64,000 nt of DNA, taken from assembly GCA_002095075.2 (NCBI GenBank), contig LVCE01000003.1, forward strand, positions 124,001 through 188,000. Reading direction: 5' to 3'. Under the pieces are notes generated by a model. It did no database searches. It was not told the origin of the DNA and saw only the letters and a program-made list of their open reading frames with translations. Positions 32,126-42,750 of the stretch are shown here, one piece after another. The translations under genes were made by a program, and so were the position numbers. Position 1 is the stretch's first letter, and each line of letters opens with the position of its first letter. The DNA comes from Francisella endosymbiont of Ornithodoros moubata (GTDB taxonomy: Bacteria > Pseudomonadota > Gammaproteobacteria > Francisellales > Francisellaceae).

Positions 32126-33379
32126 TTAGATTATATCTTTAAATTGTTTTTGCTGTTGTGTTTTTGTCACTAAGATTGGTTCTTGTTGCTCTAGAATTAC
32201 TTTGTCATTGATAATAACTTTTTCAATATCTTCATATGAAGGTACATGAAACATCACTTCAAGAAGTACATTTTCTAAAATAGTTCTTAGTCCTCTTGCA
32301 CCTGTTTTTTTAGCAATTGCTTTTTTAGCTACCTCAACAAGAGCCTGATCTGTAAACTCAATACTTACATCATCAAATTTAAACAGCTTAATATATTGTT
32401 TAATCAAAGCATTTTTAGGTTCTATAAGAATTTTAACTAAATCCTCTTCCTTAAGCTCTTTTAGAACTGTAACTATTGGTAAGCGACCAATTAGTTCTGG
32501 AATAAGACCAAATCTAGTTAAATCTTCACTCCCAACCTTTTGCATTAGTTTATCACTATCTAAACTATTTTTTTGTTGAATAACATCAGCATTAAAACCA
32601 ATACTAACCTTATACATTCTATGCTTAACAACCTTCTCAATACCAGCAAATGCTCCACCACAAATAAATAATATATCTGTAGTATCTACTTGAATCATAT
32701 CTTGATTAGGATGTTTTCTACCACCTTTAGGAGGCACAGAAGACACAGTACCCTCTATAAGCTTCAATAATGCTTGCTGCACACCTTCACCTGATACATC
32801 ACGAGTTATTGATGTACTCTCTGATTTGCGTGCAATTTTATCTATCTCATCAATGTAGATAATACCCTTTTGCGCCTTAGCAACATCAAAATCAGCATTT
32901 TGTAAAAGACGGACTATTATATTCTCAACATCATCACCAACATAACCAGCTTCAGTAAGAGTTGTAGCATCAGCAATAGCAAAAGGTACATTTAGTAAAT
33001 TTGCTAAAGTTTGGGCAAATAATGTCTTACCTGAGCCTGTTGGCCCAATTAATAGTACATTACTTTTTTTAAGCTCAATATCATCATCTTTTGTTGGAGT
33101 AGATGTGATTCTCTTATAGTGGTTGTATACTGCTACTGACAATACTTTTTTAGCATTATCCTGACCAATAATATAATCATCTAAGTATTTTTTGATTTCT
33201 ACTGGCTTTGGCAGCTTATCAAATGAAACATCTTCTACAGTAGTACTACCGGCACTACGGATTTTTTCGGAACATTTACTTACACATTCATTACATATGT
33301 TACCATCTCTTCCTGAGATAATATTTTTGACTTCCTGTTGCGATTTACCACAAAAAGAACAATATAGAATTCTAGCCAT
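32126..33379 (-). CDS. clpX: ClpX unfoldase, ATP-binding subunit of ClpXP
   Basis: A 417-residue ClpX. The N-terminal zinc-binding domain has [17 protein letters not shown] and CNECVSKC; Walker A is [15 protein letters not shown], Walker [15 protein letters not shown], with the IGF-type loop in the C-terminal half (VSIGFNADV region). It recognises tagged proteins and threads them into ClpP, whose gene is immediately upstream. Full length. Confidence 0.97.
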   Translation of the reverse strand: MARILYCSFCGKSQQEVKNIISGRDGNICNECVSKCSEKIRSAGSTTVEDVSFDKLPKPVEIKKYLDDYIIGQDNAKKVLSVAVYNHYKRITSTPTKDDDIELKKSNVLLIGPTGSGKTLFAQTLANLLNVPFAIADATTLTEAGYVGDDVENIIVRLLQNADFDVAKAQKGIIYIDEIDKIARKSESTSITRDVSGEGVQQALLKLIEGTVSSVPPKGGRKHPNQDMIQVDTTDILFICGGAFAGIEKVVKHRMYKVSIGFNADVIQQKNSLDSDKLMQKVGSEDLTRFGLIPELIGRLPIVTVLKELKEEDLVKILIEPKNALIKQYIKLFKFDDVSIEFTDQALVEVAKKAIAKKTGARGLRTILENVLLEVMFHVPSYEDIEKVIINDKVILEQQEPILVTKTQQQKQFKDII

Positions 33380-33402
33380 TTTATTAAGTTGACTTCCTTT
33401 AA

Positions 33403-34008
33403 TTATTTAATAATTGCTTCGCGAGATTCAATCACATGATCAATCAGACCATACTCTTTAGCTTCATTAGCCATCATAAACTTATCTCTGTCAGTATCTT
33501 TCACAATAGTTTCCAAATCCTGACCAGTATGATGCGCTAAGACTTTATTTAGTCTATCCTTGATACGTAAGATATTTTTTGCATGAATCTCAATATCAGA
33601 TGCCTGACCTCTAAAACCACCTAAAGGTTGATGAATCATAATCTGTGAGCTTGGTAGGCTATATCTTTTACCCTTAGCCCCACCAGCTAATAAAAGCGAT
33701 CCCATACTAGCAGCCAAACCAATACAGATAGTACTTACATCAGGTTTGATAAATTGCATAGTGTCATAGACACCCATGCCCGCTGTAACCATGCCACCTG
33801 GAGAATTTATATAAAAATAAATATCTTTATCAGGATCCTCTGACTCTAGAAACAGCAGCTGCGCAATCACAAGGTTAGCTGAGTGATCATTCACCTCACC
33901 ATTTAAAAAAACTATACGCTCTTTAAGTAGTCTTGAGTAAATATCAAAAGCTCTCTCACTGCCAGCTGTTTTTTCAATTACGGTAGGAACCAAATTATTA
34001 GTTATCAT
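33403..34008 (-). CDS. clpP: ClpP proteolytic subunit
   Basis: A 201-residue serine protease subunit. The catalytic Ser is in [14 protein letters not shown], His in [16 protein letters not shown], and Asp in [20 protein letters not shown]. It lies 24 bases downstream of the tig pseudogene and ahead of clpX. Intact, so ClpXP is functional even though trigger factor upstream is broken; a polar effect is unlikely because the region remains transcribed through clpX and lon in other genomes. Confidence 0.97.
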   Translation of the reverse strand: MITNNLVPTVIEKTAGSERAFDIYSRLLKERIVFLNGEVNDHSANLVIAQLLFLESEDPDKDIYFYINSPGGMVTAGMGVYDTMQFIKPDVSTICIGLAASMGSLLLAGGAKGKRYSLPSSQIMIHQPLGGFRGQASDIEIHAKNILRIKDRLNKVLAHHTGQDLETIVKDTDRDKFMMANEAKEYGLIDHVIESREAIIK

Positions 34009-34032
34009 TTAAACCTCTCTTTAAAAGCTAGT

Positions 34033-35350
34033 TCAGAACCCAGCCTGTTGAGCTTGCATATTTTCCTTAATAACCTCAAAGAAATCTTCTGTTTTCTCTG
34101 TTACTTTAGCTTTCTCCAATACCCCCAGTCTGTTAGTTTATTCTCTATCACTAGCACTTTTAAATTAGCCATTTCTTTATCATTTTTCTTGATTTGCTCT
34201 TTAGTTTTCTCTGGCTCTTCATAAGCTTGTACTAGCTCATTTAATAAACTCTCAACTTCAGCATCTTCTGCCTTGAACTCTTGTGAATTCACAATACTAT
34301 CTAGAATTAAGCTAGTTTCTACTTTTTGCTTAGCTTTAGCTTCAAATAAGTTATATGGAAGTTGATTAACATCAAAACCTTTAGCACCACCCATTTGCTT
34401 AAGTAGGTTTTGTTTAGCTGCATTAATTTCTCTCTTAATTAAAGATTTAGGAGTTTCAAACTCAGCGATTTCTCTTAAACCTTTGAAAATTTGATCTTTT
34501 ACTTTTCTTTGTAGGATGAATTTAAGCTCACGCTGCATATTTTCTTTGATTTCGTTCTCAAAAGTATCACCACCACCCTTTACACCAAACTTCTTGACAA
34601 ACTCATCATCAACTTCTGGTAACTCAGCTTGTTGAATTTTCTTAACAGTGATATCAAAAGTAACCTCAGCTACAGCAAGATCTTTGCTTTGGTAGTCTTG
34701 TGGGAAAGTTACAGTAATAGTTTTTTGCTCACTTTTTTCATACCGATGATACCATCTTCAAAGCCTGGAATCATTTGACCAGAACCAATGATAACATCTG
34801 TATCATTTGCTGTACTACCTTGGAAAGCTTCGCCATCTTTCTTACTAACGAAATCTATTGTTACTTTGTCATCTTTTTCTACAGTTTTGTCAACTTCTGA
34901 GAAAATTGCAAACTGCTTTCTAAGATTTTCGATCATTTGCTTAACTTCTTTATTAGTTAATTCAACAACAGGCTTTTGAACTTCGATTTTGTCAAAACCA
35001 GTTACTTTAAACTCAGGGAAAAGCTCAAGATTAGCAACAAACTTAAGTGGCTGACCTTCTTTATTTTCTTTTAATTCAACTTCAATACCAGCAACTGCTA
35101 GCTTCTCATCTTGAATAGCTTTAGAATATTTTTGAGGAATAAGATCAGAAATCACTTCCATACGGATTTGCTCGCCATACTTCTTCTTAACCATCCCAGC
35201 AGGTACTTTACCAGGTCTGAAACCATTCATCTTGATAGTTTTTGCAGTTCTATTGATTTCTTTTGAAACTACACTATCAATTTCGTTAGCTGGCACTTCG
35301 ATTAATAGTGAACAGTGAATTCCTTCTTTTTTCTCTACAGTAAATTGCAT
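34033..35350 (-). pseudogene. tig: trigger factor, two frameshifts
   Basis: Readable for about 439 codons, the expected length. The ribosome-binding domain ([19 protein letters not shown], with [16 protein letters not shown]) and most of the PPIase domain run from ATG 35350 to about 34735. There an A6 run, where seven A are needed, breaks the frame (stop 34709). [16 protein letters not shown] and the rest of the chaperone domain follow in the next frame. A second shift at C5/G5 (34122-34126) spoils the last 30 codons, which end [14 protein letters not shown] at 34033. Trigger factor folds nascent chains at the ribosome exit. The first 213 residues could still be made, keeping ribosome binding but not the C-terminal arms. 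Confidence 0.92.
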
Positions 35351-35423
35351 TATTAAGTTTTCCTTTTTATTTATTTAACAATTTTCTAGTAGCAAATTTT
35401 AACTATCATCTATTAGATTGCCT

Positions 35424-35445
35424 ATATGTTTATTATTAAACATAT
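35424..35445. promoter_or_regulatory. perfect inverted repeat between tig and the divergent membrane protein gene
   Basis: ATATGTTTA, four bases (TTAT), then TAAACATAT: nine-base arms without mismatch in the 154-base gap between two divergent genes. It could be an operator or a small RNA hairpin. AT-rich palindromes arise often by chance in this composition, so this is tentative. Confidence 0.3.
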
Positions 35446-35504
35446 GACAAGCCAAAGCATTTATTGTAAAATCTAGCTATTTTCTACAATATTTTTGATG
35501 ACTT

Positions 35505-35960
35505 ATGGTAACTACAACTGTAAGTGTTTGTTTACTAATCACACCCTTCATAATAGCGTTTTTACACTCAAGCATTATTCATACCAAGCACCATGCGAAC
35601 ATCTACGCAAACTACTTTATAATCAGTAATATAAGTCTCTATACTTTGATTAATAGTTATGTATACTTAGCAGATGGGGATAGCATGAGTAAATTTCAAG
35701 GATGGATTTTCACTCCCGCTGTTTTTCAGATAGGAATTTTTCAATTAGCGCTATTTTTATTTTCAATTTTAGCATTATTTAAAAATAATCAGTTTAAAAC
35801 TGCTTGTTTGATATTTTTTGCTATTTATACGATTCTAAATTCGCCAACACTATTTAGTGGCTCTGTTTATAATTCAGTTGTTGAGGCGATATTTTTTGTA
35901 AATATTGCAGCTGCTGTGATTGCTTATGTTTTGTATAAGGTTTTAAGTAGAAAGGTTTAG
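35505..35960 (+). CDS. small integral membrane protein of unknown function
   Basis: A 151-residue hydrophobic protein with about four membrane helices: residues 4-22 (TTVSVCLLITPFIIAFLH), 34-52, 70-92 (FQIGIFQLALFLFSILALF) and 125-147. HSSIIHTKHHANIYANYF between the first two helices is His-rich. I do not recognise the family. It is divergent from tig and clean across its length. A decayed region follows, so its survival suggests use. Confidence 0.65.
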   Translation: MVTTTVSVCLLITPFIIAFLHSSIIHTKHHANIYANYFIISNISLYTLINSYVYLADGDSMSKFQGWIFTPAVFQIGIFQLALFLFSILALFKNNQFKTACLIFFAIYTILNSPTLFSGSVYNSVVEAIFFVNIAAAVIAYVLYKVLSRKV

Positions 35961-35979
35961 TTTTTTGAAATACTACCAT

Positions 35980-36072
35980 GACCTACTCCACAGCCCACCC
36001 CTTTGACACTCGAAGGGAAATATTCCCTTCTTGAGAGGCGTGCCGACTTGTCGGCGGGGTATGGCTTAGCTA
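35980..36072. repeat. GC-rich REP-like palindromic element
   Basis: A compact stretch much richer in G+C than its surroundings. It holds GAAGGGAA-ATA-TTCCCTTC (perfect 8-base arms) and GCCGAC-TT-GTCGGC (perfect 6-base arms). Outer bases CACCCCT and AGGCGTG can pair with one mismatch, so the whole can fold as a branched cruciform. It lies just beyond the 3' remnant of the type ISP restriction gene. Similar intergenic palindromes occur as dispersed REP elements; copy number cannot be seen here. Confidence 0.55.
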
Positions 36073-37670
36073 CGGGCTTCAACTCTGAACTCTTATCAAT
36101 ATCCTTAACAATAGTCATATCCAAATTTGTTGCTCTGTTAGAATCTAAAGAGTTATCATCTGGGTAGAGATAAAGCTGAAATACTACTTCACGGCCTCTT
36201 CTATAGTAGTTAAGATCTGTAATCGTGTCTGTTATCGATACAACATCCCAATTTTTAGAGCCAGTAGCTTGCCCCTGTCCTTCCCTACTGCAATACCAAC
36301 ATTTTCGCCTTTAAGCATGTGTTTAATAGTGTCATTTATTGGATAATAATGAAAGCCTTTTGATTGACCTATATAAAAAGTCCATTTTTATCAAATGGTC
36401 TATAAACAACTTCTGTAAAAACTCCTTCATTTTGATAATTAGCTTCTAAATCTGCTCTTGCATAACTTACTTTCCAATCCCATACATCTTTACCTAAATG
36501 AAATTTAGCTCTTGCTTCCTCGTCATCTAACCGTAAAAATTTTTCAATCGTATTTTGTACTTCTTGCTTAGAATCATGAATTATAAATTTATTTCTAGCT
36601 GTAACTATACCCACGTTATTTACTGGAAATAAATTCTGCAAACTAAATCCACCTTCATATTGTTTATTCTAGCTCCCAATCTTTTTTCACAAAGTAGTAT
36701 TATAAAGCTATATTTTCAATCTTTGACCATTGTATATTTTTCAGACTATTTTGAGCTAAAAACTCATATTTGTCATTTCTCTTACCGTATAAATCATAGT
36801 GATATACTTCTGCTAGCTCGCTCTTTTCTTTTCACCGGTTTTTACAAAAATATTGATAGATACACCTTGCATAACATCAAAGACAGTTTCATCTTTTGAG
36901 CCATCATGACAAGTCTCTTTTTTCTTAGAATTACCACGCAAATCTATAGTATAAATTTTGTCATAAGTTTTTACAGGCTATAAGCGCATAACTCTAAAAG
37001 TAGGATTATCCAAGAAACCATGCTGATTAATAAATGCCAAAACTCCGCTACCATTTTTCTCAGTATGATACTGATTATAACGCATAAATTAGACATAGTC
37101 ATCATTTATCTATTTAGGATTTCTTTCCCTGAGCTTGAGCTTGCTACCTATTGGTTCTTTTTGTAGTCCTCATCAAGTCGATTATCCACTTGCTTTTATT
37201 GGCCTTTCGCCACTATATAGCGGATTACCTATTACTACCATTACTCTGGAGTATCTTTTTTAATTTGATTTGCCTCATTGGCTTCATTACTTAGACAGTC
37301 AGCAAATAGTATCCCAGTGTCAGAGTGATACTCTTCTAGTGAGTTTGTCAAATAAATATGAAAGCGTTGGCTTTTTGATGATTTTGGCTTGTAGCCTGTC
37401 TCTGTCAAAAGCATATCTAACTTTAGATGTGCCATTGCATAGCTTACCATTAGTAGCTCAAAGCCATTTAACCTAGGGATTAGATGCTCTTCTACATAAC
37501 CACTCCAAGCACCTTGGATATATTTGAAGTTGTTATTGTAGATAAACTTAATCGCCTCTGCTAAAAATGTTTCTGTACCAGTTGCTAGATCTAGCACTTG
37601 GGCTTTGTGGACTTCTTTTTCTATTTGCTTATAGCCTGATTTTAAACGTTTATCGTTGTTTCGCTATCGA
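36073..37670 (-). pseudogene. type ISP restriction-modification enzyme, truncated and scattered
   Basis: On the minus strand the first recognisable piece is SGYKQIEKEVHKAQ then VLDLATGTETFLAEAIKFIY, motif I of an N6-adenine methyltransferase (usual form DPATGTGTF). ELLMVSYAMAHLKLDMLL follows. After many breaks come QNLFPVNNVGIVTARNKFII, EARAKFHLGKDVWDWKVSYA and VYRPFDKNGLF (36641-36369), and finally YLYPDDNSLDSNRATNLDM near 36100. This order matches the methyltransferase and target-recognition parts of type ISP enzymes. The N-terminal nuclease/helicase half is absent; the tdk remnant lies where it should be. The gene is beyond repair. Confidence 0.78.
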
Positions 37671-37718
37671 TAGTTACTTTGTCTTGGTAAGTAGCTACCA
37701 TTTTAAACTATATGGCTA

Positions 37719-38296
37719 TTATTCATACACGCCATCTTTCAAATGCTTACGACACACATATACATTTGGTATCTATCTCTTTAAGTGAATCATCATCAAC
37801 TACTATATGATTACTTTTTTTATTGCTTTGCCATTCTGCACCATCATGTTAAAGCTTGTCTTTTTACCACAATGACAAATTGTTTTGACCTCTTCGAGAG
37901 TATCTGAAATAGCTAAAAATAGCGCTGATGTCTCAAATTGATGGCCTAAGTAATTTGTGCGTAGCCCATAACAAATCACCGGTATATTTAGTTCATCAAC
38001 TATCTCTGCTAATTGCCAAACTTGCTCTTGAGTGAAAAATGAATTTCACCTATCAAGACATAATCTATCTTATCTCTGCTATTATTATTTTTTGGCAAAT
38101 TCAAAGATGTTATCCCTGTCAGTCAATGAGTAAGCATCTTGATCTATATGACCTTATTCAAACCTGCTCTTTTATCGATCGCTGATGTTAAAACTAGAGG
38201 CTTTCTACCTCTATCTTCTGAGTTATAGGCAACTTTTAAAAGATCTAATGTCTTACCAGCATCCATTGCCGAATATCTAAAATATAATTTCGCCAC
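37719..38296 (-). pseudogene. tdk: thymidine kinase (type II), degraded
   Basis: GTG 38296 starts VAKLYFRYSAMDAGKTLDLL, the P-loop of type II thymidine kinases (usually MNAGKT). Then YNSEDRGRKPLVLTSAIDKR, DYVLIGEIHFFTQEQVWQL and ELNIPVICYGLRTNYLGHQF (the lid and base-recognition stretch) appear across frames, followed by TICHCGKKTSFNMM and CVCRKHLKDGVYE, the zinc-binding end. Several frameshifts and stops occur. Tdk salvages thymidine and deoxyuridine. Its 5' end overlaps the acid phosphatase 3' end by about 20 bases, so these were once coupled. Confidence 0.85.
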
Positions 38297-39046
38297 TAAC
38301 AAAGCCTTCTACTATTTCCCAGCTACCATATATCGGATTTTTAAAAATATAATATCTCCTACCAAAAACAGCATACTTATTATTATCAACATTGTATATA
38401 TTTTTTTGCGTCATATGAGGAAAATCTGGTATATTATTACCAAAATAAGCTATCACCTTATGTGCTGGGAGCTCTTATAACTATAATATCATCAGCATAT
38501 TTACCTGATTTAACTACCTCAAATCTTGAGTTTTTATCATGAGGATTTTTAGCATTTTCACTATAGAATAAAATTTGATCGTAATAAATGTCTTCTTCAG
38601 TAAGGTTTAGTTCTGTTGCTTTGATCATTTTATCATCTGAATCATAGCAATTAGTTACAAAACTTACATACCCACCTAGTTTATGGACAAGATTAGTTAA
38701 TTTAGCAGCACCAGGTAAACTTTTTACTTTTTACTTAATTACGTCTTTTCGAAACTCTTCTTCACTATAATCTTTATAGTTATCATACTCTTGCCATGAG
38801 TTATCTAAAGCTGTCTCATCAACATCCAATATAACACCCCATGTACCTTTTTAGATGCTCTTTTTTAACTTGATGCTTTATTCTATGTGCTGCTAAATTA
38901 TAGATCTCTAGATAGATTGCTCTTTTTTCATCAGAATCATGATACTACTTAACACCATCAATATTTACACTATCACATGTAGCTGCATAAGCTGTGACAA
39001 AACAAAACTGCATAACAATCACAAAGATTAATATTATTTTTCTCAG
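38277..39046 (-). pseudogene. HAD-superfamily class B-like acid phosphatase (subfamily IIIB, lipoprotein e(P4) type)
   Basis: Starts at about 39046 with a non-ATG codon (CTG) before RKIILIFVIVMQFCFVTAYA, a signal peptide. Then ATCDSVNIDGVK is followed by a TAG and YHDSDEKRAIYLEIYNLAAH. The HAD motif I is WGVILDVDETALDNSWQEY, and LVHKLGGYVSFVTNCYDSDD resembles motif II. The end reads NPIYGSWEIVEGFVSGEIIF. At least two in-frame stops and two frameshifts are present. Such enzymes hydrolyse nucleotides and other phosphoesters in the periplasm; next to tdk this suggests a nucleotide-scavenging pair, now lost. Confidence 0.8.
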
Positions 39047-39729
39047 CGATATTTATAAGTTCTTTTTCTTATGATATTGATACCATGACGAATAGGTAAG
39101 ACTAATGTTTCTAGGTCATCGTGTTGATTTACATATTTGTTAAAATTGTCTAAGGCTTTACTGCGCTTGTCTTGAGGGTCTAAAACTTCACCACGCCAGA
39201 GGATGTCATCAACTATGATTACACCAGTATCCGCTAGTTTAGCGACTAAAATGTCAAAATACTCTTGTGTCTGTTTTTTATCAGCATCAATAAAAGCAAT
39301 ATCTATTTGATTTGGTAATGTTGGTAAAATATCTATAGCATTACCTTGGCAATATTCGATATTTGGGTATTTAGCAATAAACTCTTTTACTAGCTGCTCA
39401 CCTGCTTGATTAGGTCTATCTATAGTATATACTTTAGTATCTAGCGATGCCTCAGCCATTGCAATTGCAGACATCGCTGTAAATGTACCAACATCAACAC
39501 ACACTTTCGCCCTAGTAGAAAAAACAAAAAATTGTAGCAATTTAGTGACTATCTTTTCTGAAAGCATTTGCGCACCGTTAATATTTTCGCAGGTGTAATT
39601 GCATAGCTGTTTGAGATTATCTGATAAATCACTAGTATGCTCAAGACAATACTGCCAAATATCATCTTGTATAAATTGATTTTGCTTCATCGAAATTAAT
39701 ATGTTAAAAAAGCTCTGAGTATTTTGCAT
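39043..39729 (-). CDS. class I SAM-dependent O-methyltransferase (caffeoyl-CoA OMT-like)
   Basis: A 228-residue methyltransferase. Motif I is KVCVDVGTFTAMSAIAMAEA, a GxGxG-like loop in the form usual for this family. KVYTIDRPNQAGEQLVKEF is motif II, and DIAFIDADKKQTQEYFDIL with GVIIVDDILWRGEV holds the metal-binding Asp residues of catechol-type OMTs. The substrate is unknown; bacterial members act on small catechols or on 5-hydroxyuridine of tRNA (TrmR type). Intact beside a run of pseudogenes. ATG 39729 is chosen; a strong ribosome site is not obvious. Confidence 0.87.
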   Translation of the reverse strand: MQNTQSFFNILISMKQNQFIQDDIWQYCLEHTSDLSDNLKQLCNYTCENINGAQMLSEKIVTKLLQFFVFSTRAKVCVDVGTFTAMSAIAMAEASLDTKVYTIDRPNQAGEQLVKEFIAKYPNIEYCQGNAIDILPTLPNQIDIAFIDADKKQTQEYFDILVAKLADTGVIIVDDILWRGEVLDPQDKRSKALDNFNKYVNQHDDLETLVLPIRHGINIIRKRTYKYR

Positions 39730-39982
39730 TAATCAAGCAAATTAGTCTAGACTCTAAGAGTGCTTTTAGTTAAATTTTGTGGTAGAATTTTGGGGCTTAA
39801 AATAACCTCTTATATCCCAAAGTAAGAGTTTTAAAATATAACTTTAATGAAATCGTGCCAAGATTAGCATAGATCAGTTATGTGTATTTTGATATTAATT
39901 AATAGCACTTTAACTATACTACAATACAAAAATAAAGGGGGTTCGATTAAATGAAAGAACAAAAAAAGTTTTCATAAAAACT

Positions 39983-41290
39983 TTGGGTTGCCAAATGAAT
40001 GAATATGACTCTACTAGAATGCATGAAGTTCTAAATGAGTATTTTCATACTGTAAAAACAGATGATTATAAAGATGCAGATATCATCTTAATTAATACTT
40101 GCTCTATTAGAGAAAAGGCTCAAGAAAAAGTATTCCATGAGCTTGGAAGATGGAAAGGTCTAAAAAAAACTAACGAAGATCTAATAATCGGTGTCGGTGG
40201 TTGTGTTGCTTCACAAGAAGGTGAAAATATTATCAAAAGAGCGCCTTTTGTTGATCTAGTCTTTGGTCCGCAAACTATTCATAGACTTCCAGAGATGATT
40301 AAGCAAAAACAAAAAACTCAACAATCTCAAGTTGATATATCATTTCCTGAGGTTGAAAAATTTGACTATCTACCAGAGCCAAAAGCTGAAGGTGCTAAGG
40401 CGTATGTATCTATTATGGAAGGTTGTGATAAATACTGCTCATACTGTGTAGTACCATATACCCGCGGCCCAGAAGTAAATAGATTATTTGAAGATGTCTT
40501 AGCAGAATGTGCTATCTTAGCAGAACAAGGCGTGAAAGAAATCACCTTACTTGGACAGAATGTCAACCACTACTTAGGTCCAATGGAGAATGGTCAAATA
40601 GCAGACCTTGCTTTGCTAATCCACTTCATCGCCGAGATAGATGGTATTGAAAGAATTAGATTTACTACTTCACATCCAGTTGAGTTTTCACAAAACTTGA
40701 TCGATGCTTATGCAACTGTACCAGAACTTGCTAACCACTTACATTTACCAGTTCAACATGGTTCAGATAGAATTCTTATCAATATGAAAAGAAACCATAC
40801 TATCTTAGAGTTTAAACAAAAAATTAAAAAATTAAGAGCAATTCGCCCTGATATTACAATTTCATCTGATTTTATTGTTGGTTTTCCTGGTGAGACAGAA
40901 GAAGATTTCCAAAAACTACTAAATTTAGTAAAAGAAATCAACTTTGACCAATCATTTAGCTTTATCTATAGCAAGCGCCCTGGTACTCCAGCTGCTGATT
41001 TACCAGATGACACTCCTATGGAAGTCAAAAAATATCGTCTTAAGCGACTACAGGATTTGCTAAATAGTAATGCTCAAATAATCTCTAGACAAATGGTTGG
41101 CACTAACCAGAGAATTCTAGTCGAAGGAACATCTAAAAAAGATCATAATATCCTTGCTGGAAGAACAGAAAATAACAGAGTTGTAAACTTTAAGGCTGAT
41201 AAATCTTTGATTGGTCAGTTCGCTATGGTTAAAATAACTGAAAGCCTACCAAACTCTCTAAGAGGGAGAACTTATTTAATCTATGAATAA
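39983..41290 (+). CDS. miaB: tRNA-2-methylthio-N6-dimethylallyladenosine synthase MiaB, with frameshifted native N-terminus
   Basis: A 435-residue open frame with all key parts: first cluster Cys residues ([29 protein letters not shown]), radical-SAM motif [17 protein letters not shown] and a C-terminal TRAM domain. MiaB adds the methylthio group to i6A37 made by MiaA. The native start is ATG 39951 (MKEQKK), behind AAAGGGGG. An A7 run (39961-39967), where eight A are needed for [15 protein letters not shown], leads to a stop at once. Only TTG 39983 and ATG 39995 remain in frame; TTG keeps the first cluster Cys and ATG loses it. The gene may depend on polymerase slippage at the A run, or be inactive. 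Confidence 0.85.
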   Translation: MGCQMNEYDSTRMHEVLNEYFHTVKTDDYKDADIILINTCSIREKAQEKVFHELGRWKGLKKTNEDLIIGVGGCVASQEGENIIKRAPFVDLVFGPQTIHRLPEMIKQKQKTQQSQVDISFPEVEKFDYLPEPKAEGAKAYVSIMEGCDKYCSYCVVPYTRGPEVNRLFEDVLAECAILAEQGVKEITLLGQNVNHYLGPMENGQIADLALLIHFIAEIDGIERIRFTTSHPVEFSQNLIDAYATVPELANHLHLPVQHGSDRILINMKRNHTILEFKQKIKKLRAIRPDITISSDFIVGFPGETEEDFQKLLNLVKEINFDQSFSFIYSKRPGTPAADLPDDTPMEVKKYRLKRLQDLLNSNAQIISRQMVGTNQRILVEGTSKKDHNILAGRTENNRVVNFKADKSLIGQFAMVKITESLPNSLRGRTYLIYE

Positions 41291-42266
41291 AGCTCAATTT
41301 GTTCTTGAACCTTATAAATACGATGCGATGATGCTACTTTGTGGCAATCTTGATGAAAATATTCATGCTATCGAAAATTATTTTGATGTTGAGATTAGGT
41401 ATCGTGCTGATGAGTTTGAGATTACTAGTGATTCAAGCGCTAATAATACCCAAGCAAAAAGATTTATCAAATCTTACTATGCTGAGATTTTAGCTGGTAA
41501 TACTGAATTTGATTTAGAGCAGATTACAACTATCCTCAATGCTGCTGCCAAAGATAAAGCCACTGCCACTGCTAAGTCACGCAAAAAAGTTGAAGAAGCT
41601 GAAGTTCAACTAAGAAGCAAAAAGCTCAAAGCGCGTACACACAACCAAGCAATATATTTAGAAAATATTAAAAATAACTTTGTCACATTTGGTATTGGTC
41701 CTGCTGGTACAGGTAAAACCTACATAGCAATTGCTTGTGCTGTAGCAGCTCATGAGAAAGGTGAAGTTAGAAGAATTGTACTAATACGACCTGCTGTTGA
41801 AGCTGGTGAGAAACTTGGCTTTTTACCAGGTGATCTAACCCAAAAGATTGATCCATATCTACGCCCAATGTATGATGCTTTGTTTGATTTTATGGGAGTA
41901 GAAAAAGTCACCAAGCTAATAGAAAAGCAAGCTATTGAGATTGCTCCGCTGGCATATATGTGTGGTAGAACGATTAATGACTCTTTTATCGTCCTTGACG
42001 AGAGCCAAAATACCACAAAAGAGCAAATGAAAATGTTCTTAACAAGAATTGGTTTTAATACTACAGCCGTTATAACAGACGATATCACCCAAATAGATTT
42101 ACCAAAAAATGTCACATCAGGATTAAGCCATGCATTATCAATCCTTAATGATATCGAAGGTGTAGCTATTAGCTACTTGAAATTAGTTGATATTGTCCGC
42201 CATCAAGTAGTTCGGAAAATAGTTAATGCTTACGATAAGCATGAAGAGAAAACTAAAAATGGATAG
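41283..42266 (+). CDS. ybeZ: PhoH-like ATPase (YbeZ)
   Basis: A 327-residue PhoH family protein. An N-terminal KH-like region is followed by the PhoH ATPase: Walker [37 protein letters not shown], and Walker [21 protein letters not shown]. YbeZ works with YbeY in rRNA maturation and ribosome quality control. The start overlaps miaB by 8 bases and the stop overlaps ybeY. The C-terminal helix ends in EEKTKNG. Confidence 0.94.
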   Translation: MNKAQFVLEPYKYDAMMLLCGNLDENIHAIENYFDVEIRYRADEFEITSDSSANNTQAKRFIKSYYAEILAGNTEFDLEQITTILNAAAKDKATATAKSRKKVEEAEVQLRSKKLKARTHNQAIYLENIKNNFVTFGIGPAGTGKTYIAIACAVAAHEKGEVRRIVLIRPAVEAGEKLGFLPGDLTQKIDPYLRPMYDALFDFMGVEKVTKLIEKQAIEIAPLAYMCGRTINDSFIVLDESQNTTKEQMKMFLTRIGFNTTAVITDDITQIDLPKNVTSGLSHALSILNDIEGVAISYLKLVDIVRHQVVRKIVNAYDKHEEKTKNG

Positions 42267-42750
42267 TCTAAATATAAATGTCATCAATGATGACGAATAT
42301 CCCATACCTAGCCAAGATTTACTGCTAAAATGCCTACAACTTGTAGCAGATAAACATCATATCAGCCATGCTGAAGTGAATGTAAGTATTGTCTCGAATG
42401 ATGAAATTCAGCAGATAAATAAACAGTTCCGTAATAAAGATAAGCCAACAAATATTATCTCTTTTGAATTTGAGAAGCCTCAAGGCTTACCTGATGATAT
42501 TGCTGCTGATTTCTTAGGTGACATTATCATAGCACCAATGGTAATAGAGAAAGAAGCCAAAGAGCAAAACAAGAAACTTAATGATCATTGGCAGCATATT
42601 TTTATCCATGGTTTGTTACACTTGCTTAGTTATGATCACCAAGATGATCAAGAAGCCGAAGTAATGGAGAATTTAGAAATACAACTACTAGCACAGCTAG
42701 GAATAGCTAATCCATATATTGAACAAGAGAAACAAAATGGCAGACAGTAA
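42259..42750 (+). CDS. ybeY: rRNA maturation endoribonuclease YbeY
   Basis: A 163-residue YbeY with the metal-binding triad HGLLHLLSYDH (H-x3-H-x5-H) and the family stretch RNKDKPTNIISFEFEKP with DFLGDIIIAPMVIEKEA. YbeY trims the 3' end of 16S rRNA. ATG 42259 ([15 protein letters not shown]) is chosen over the ATG at 42226, because the added residues [11 protein letters not shown] are unlike the family and the chosen start gives the usual short overlap with phoH. Confidence 0.93.
   Translation: MDSLNINVINDDEYPIPSQDLLLKCLQLVADKHHISHAEVNVSIVSNDEIQQINKQFRNKDKPTNIISFEFEKPQGLPDDIAADFLGDIIIAPMVIEKEAKEQNKKLNDHWQHIFIHGLLHLLSYDHQDDQEAEVMENLEIQLLAQLGIANPYIEQEKQNGRQ

Noticed and set aside
35980-36072. 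GC-rich element as a tRNA fragment
   Set aside because: The two hairpins have no anticodon-loop or T-loop pattern, and the loops are only 2-3 bases long.
41750-42115. 121-codon minus-strand open frame
   Set aside because: It is antisense to the PhoH ATPase domain.
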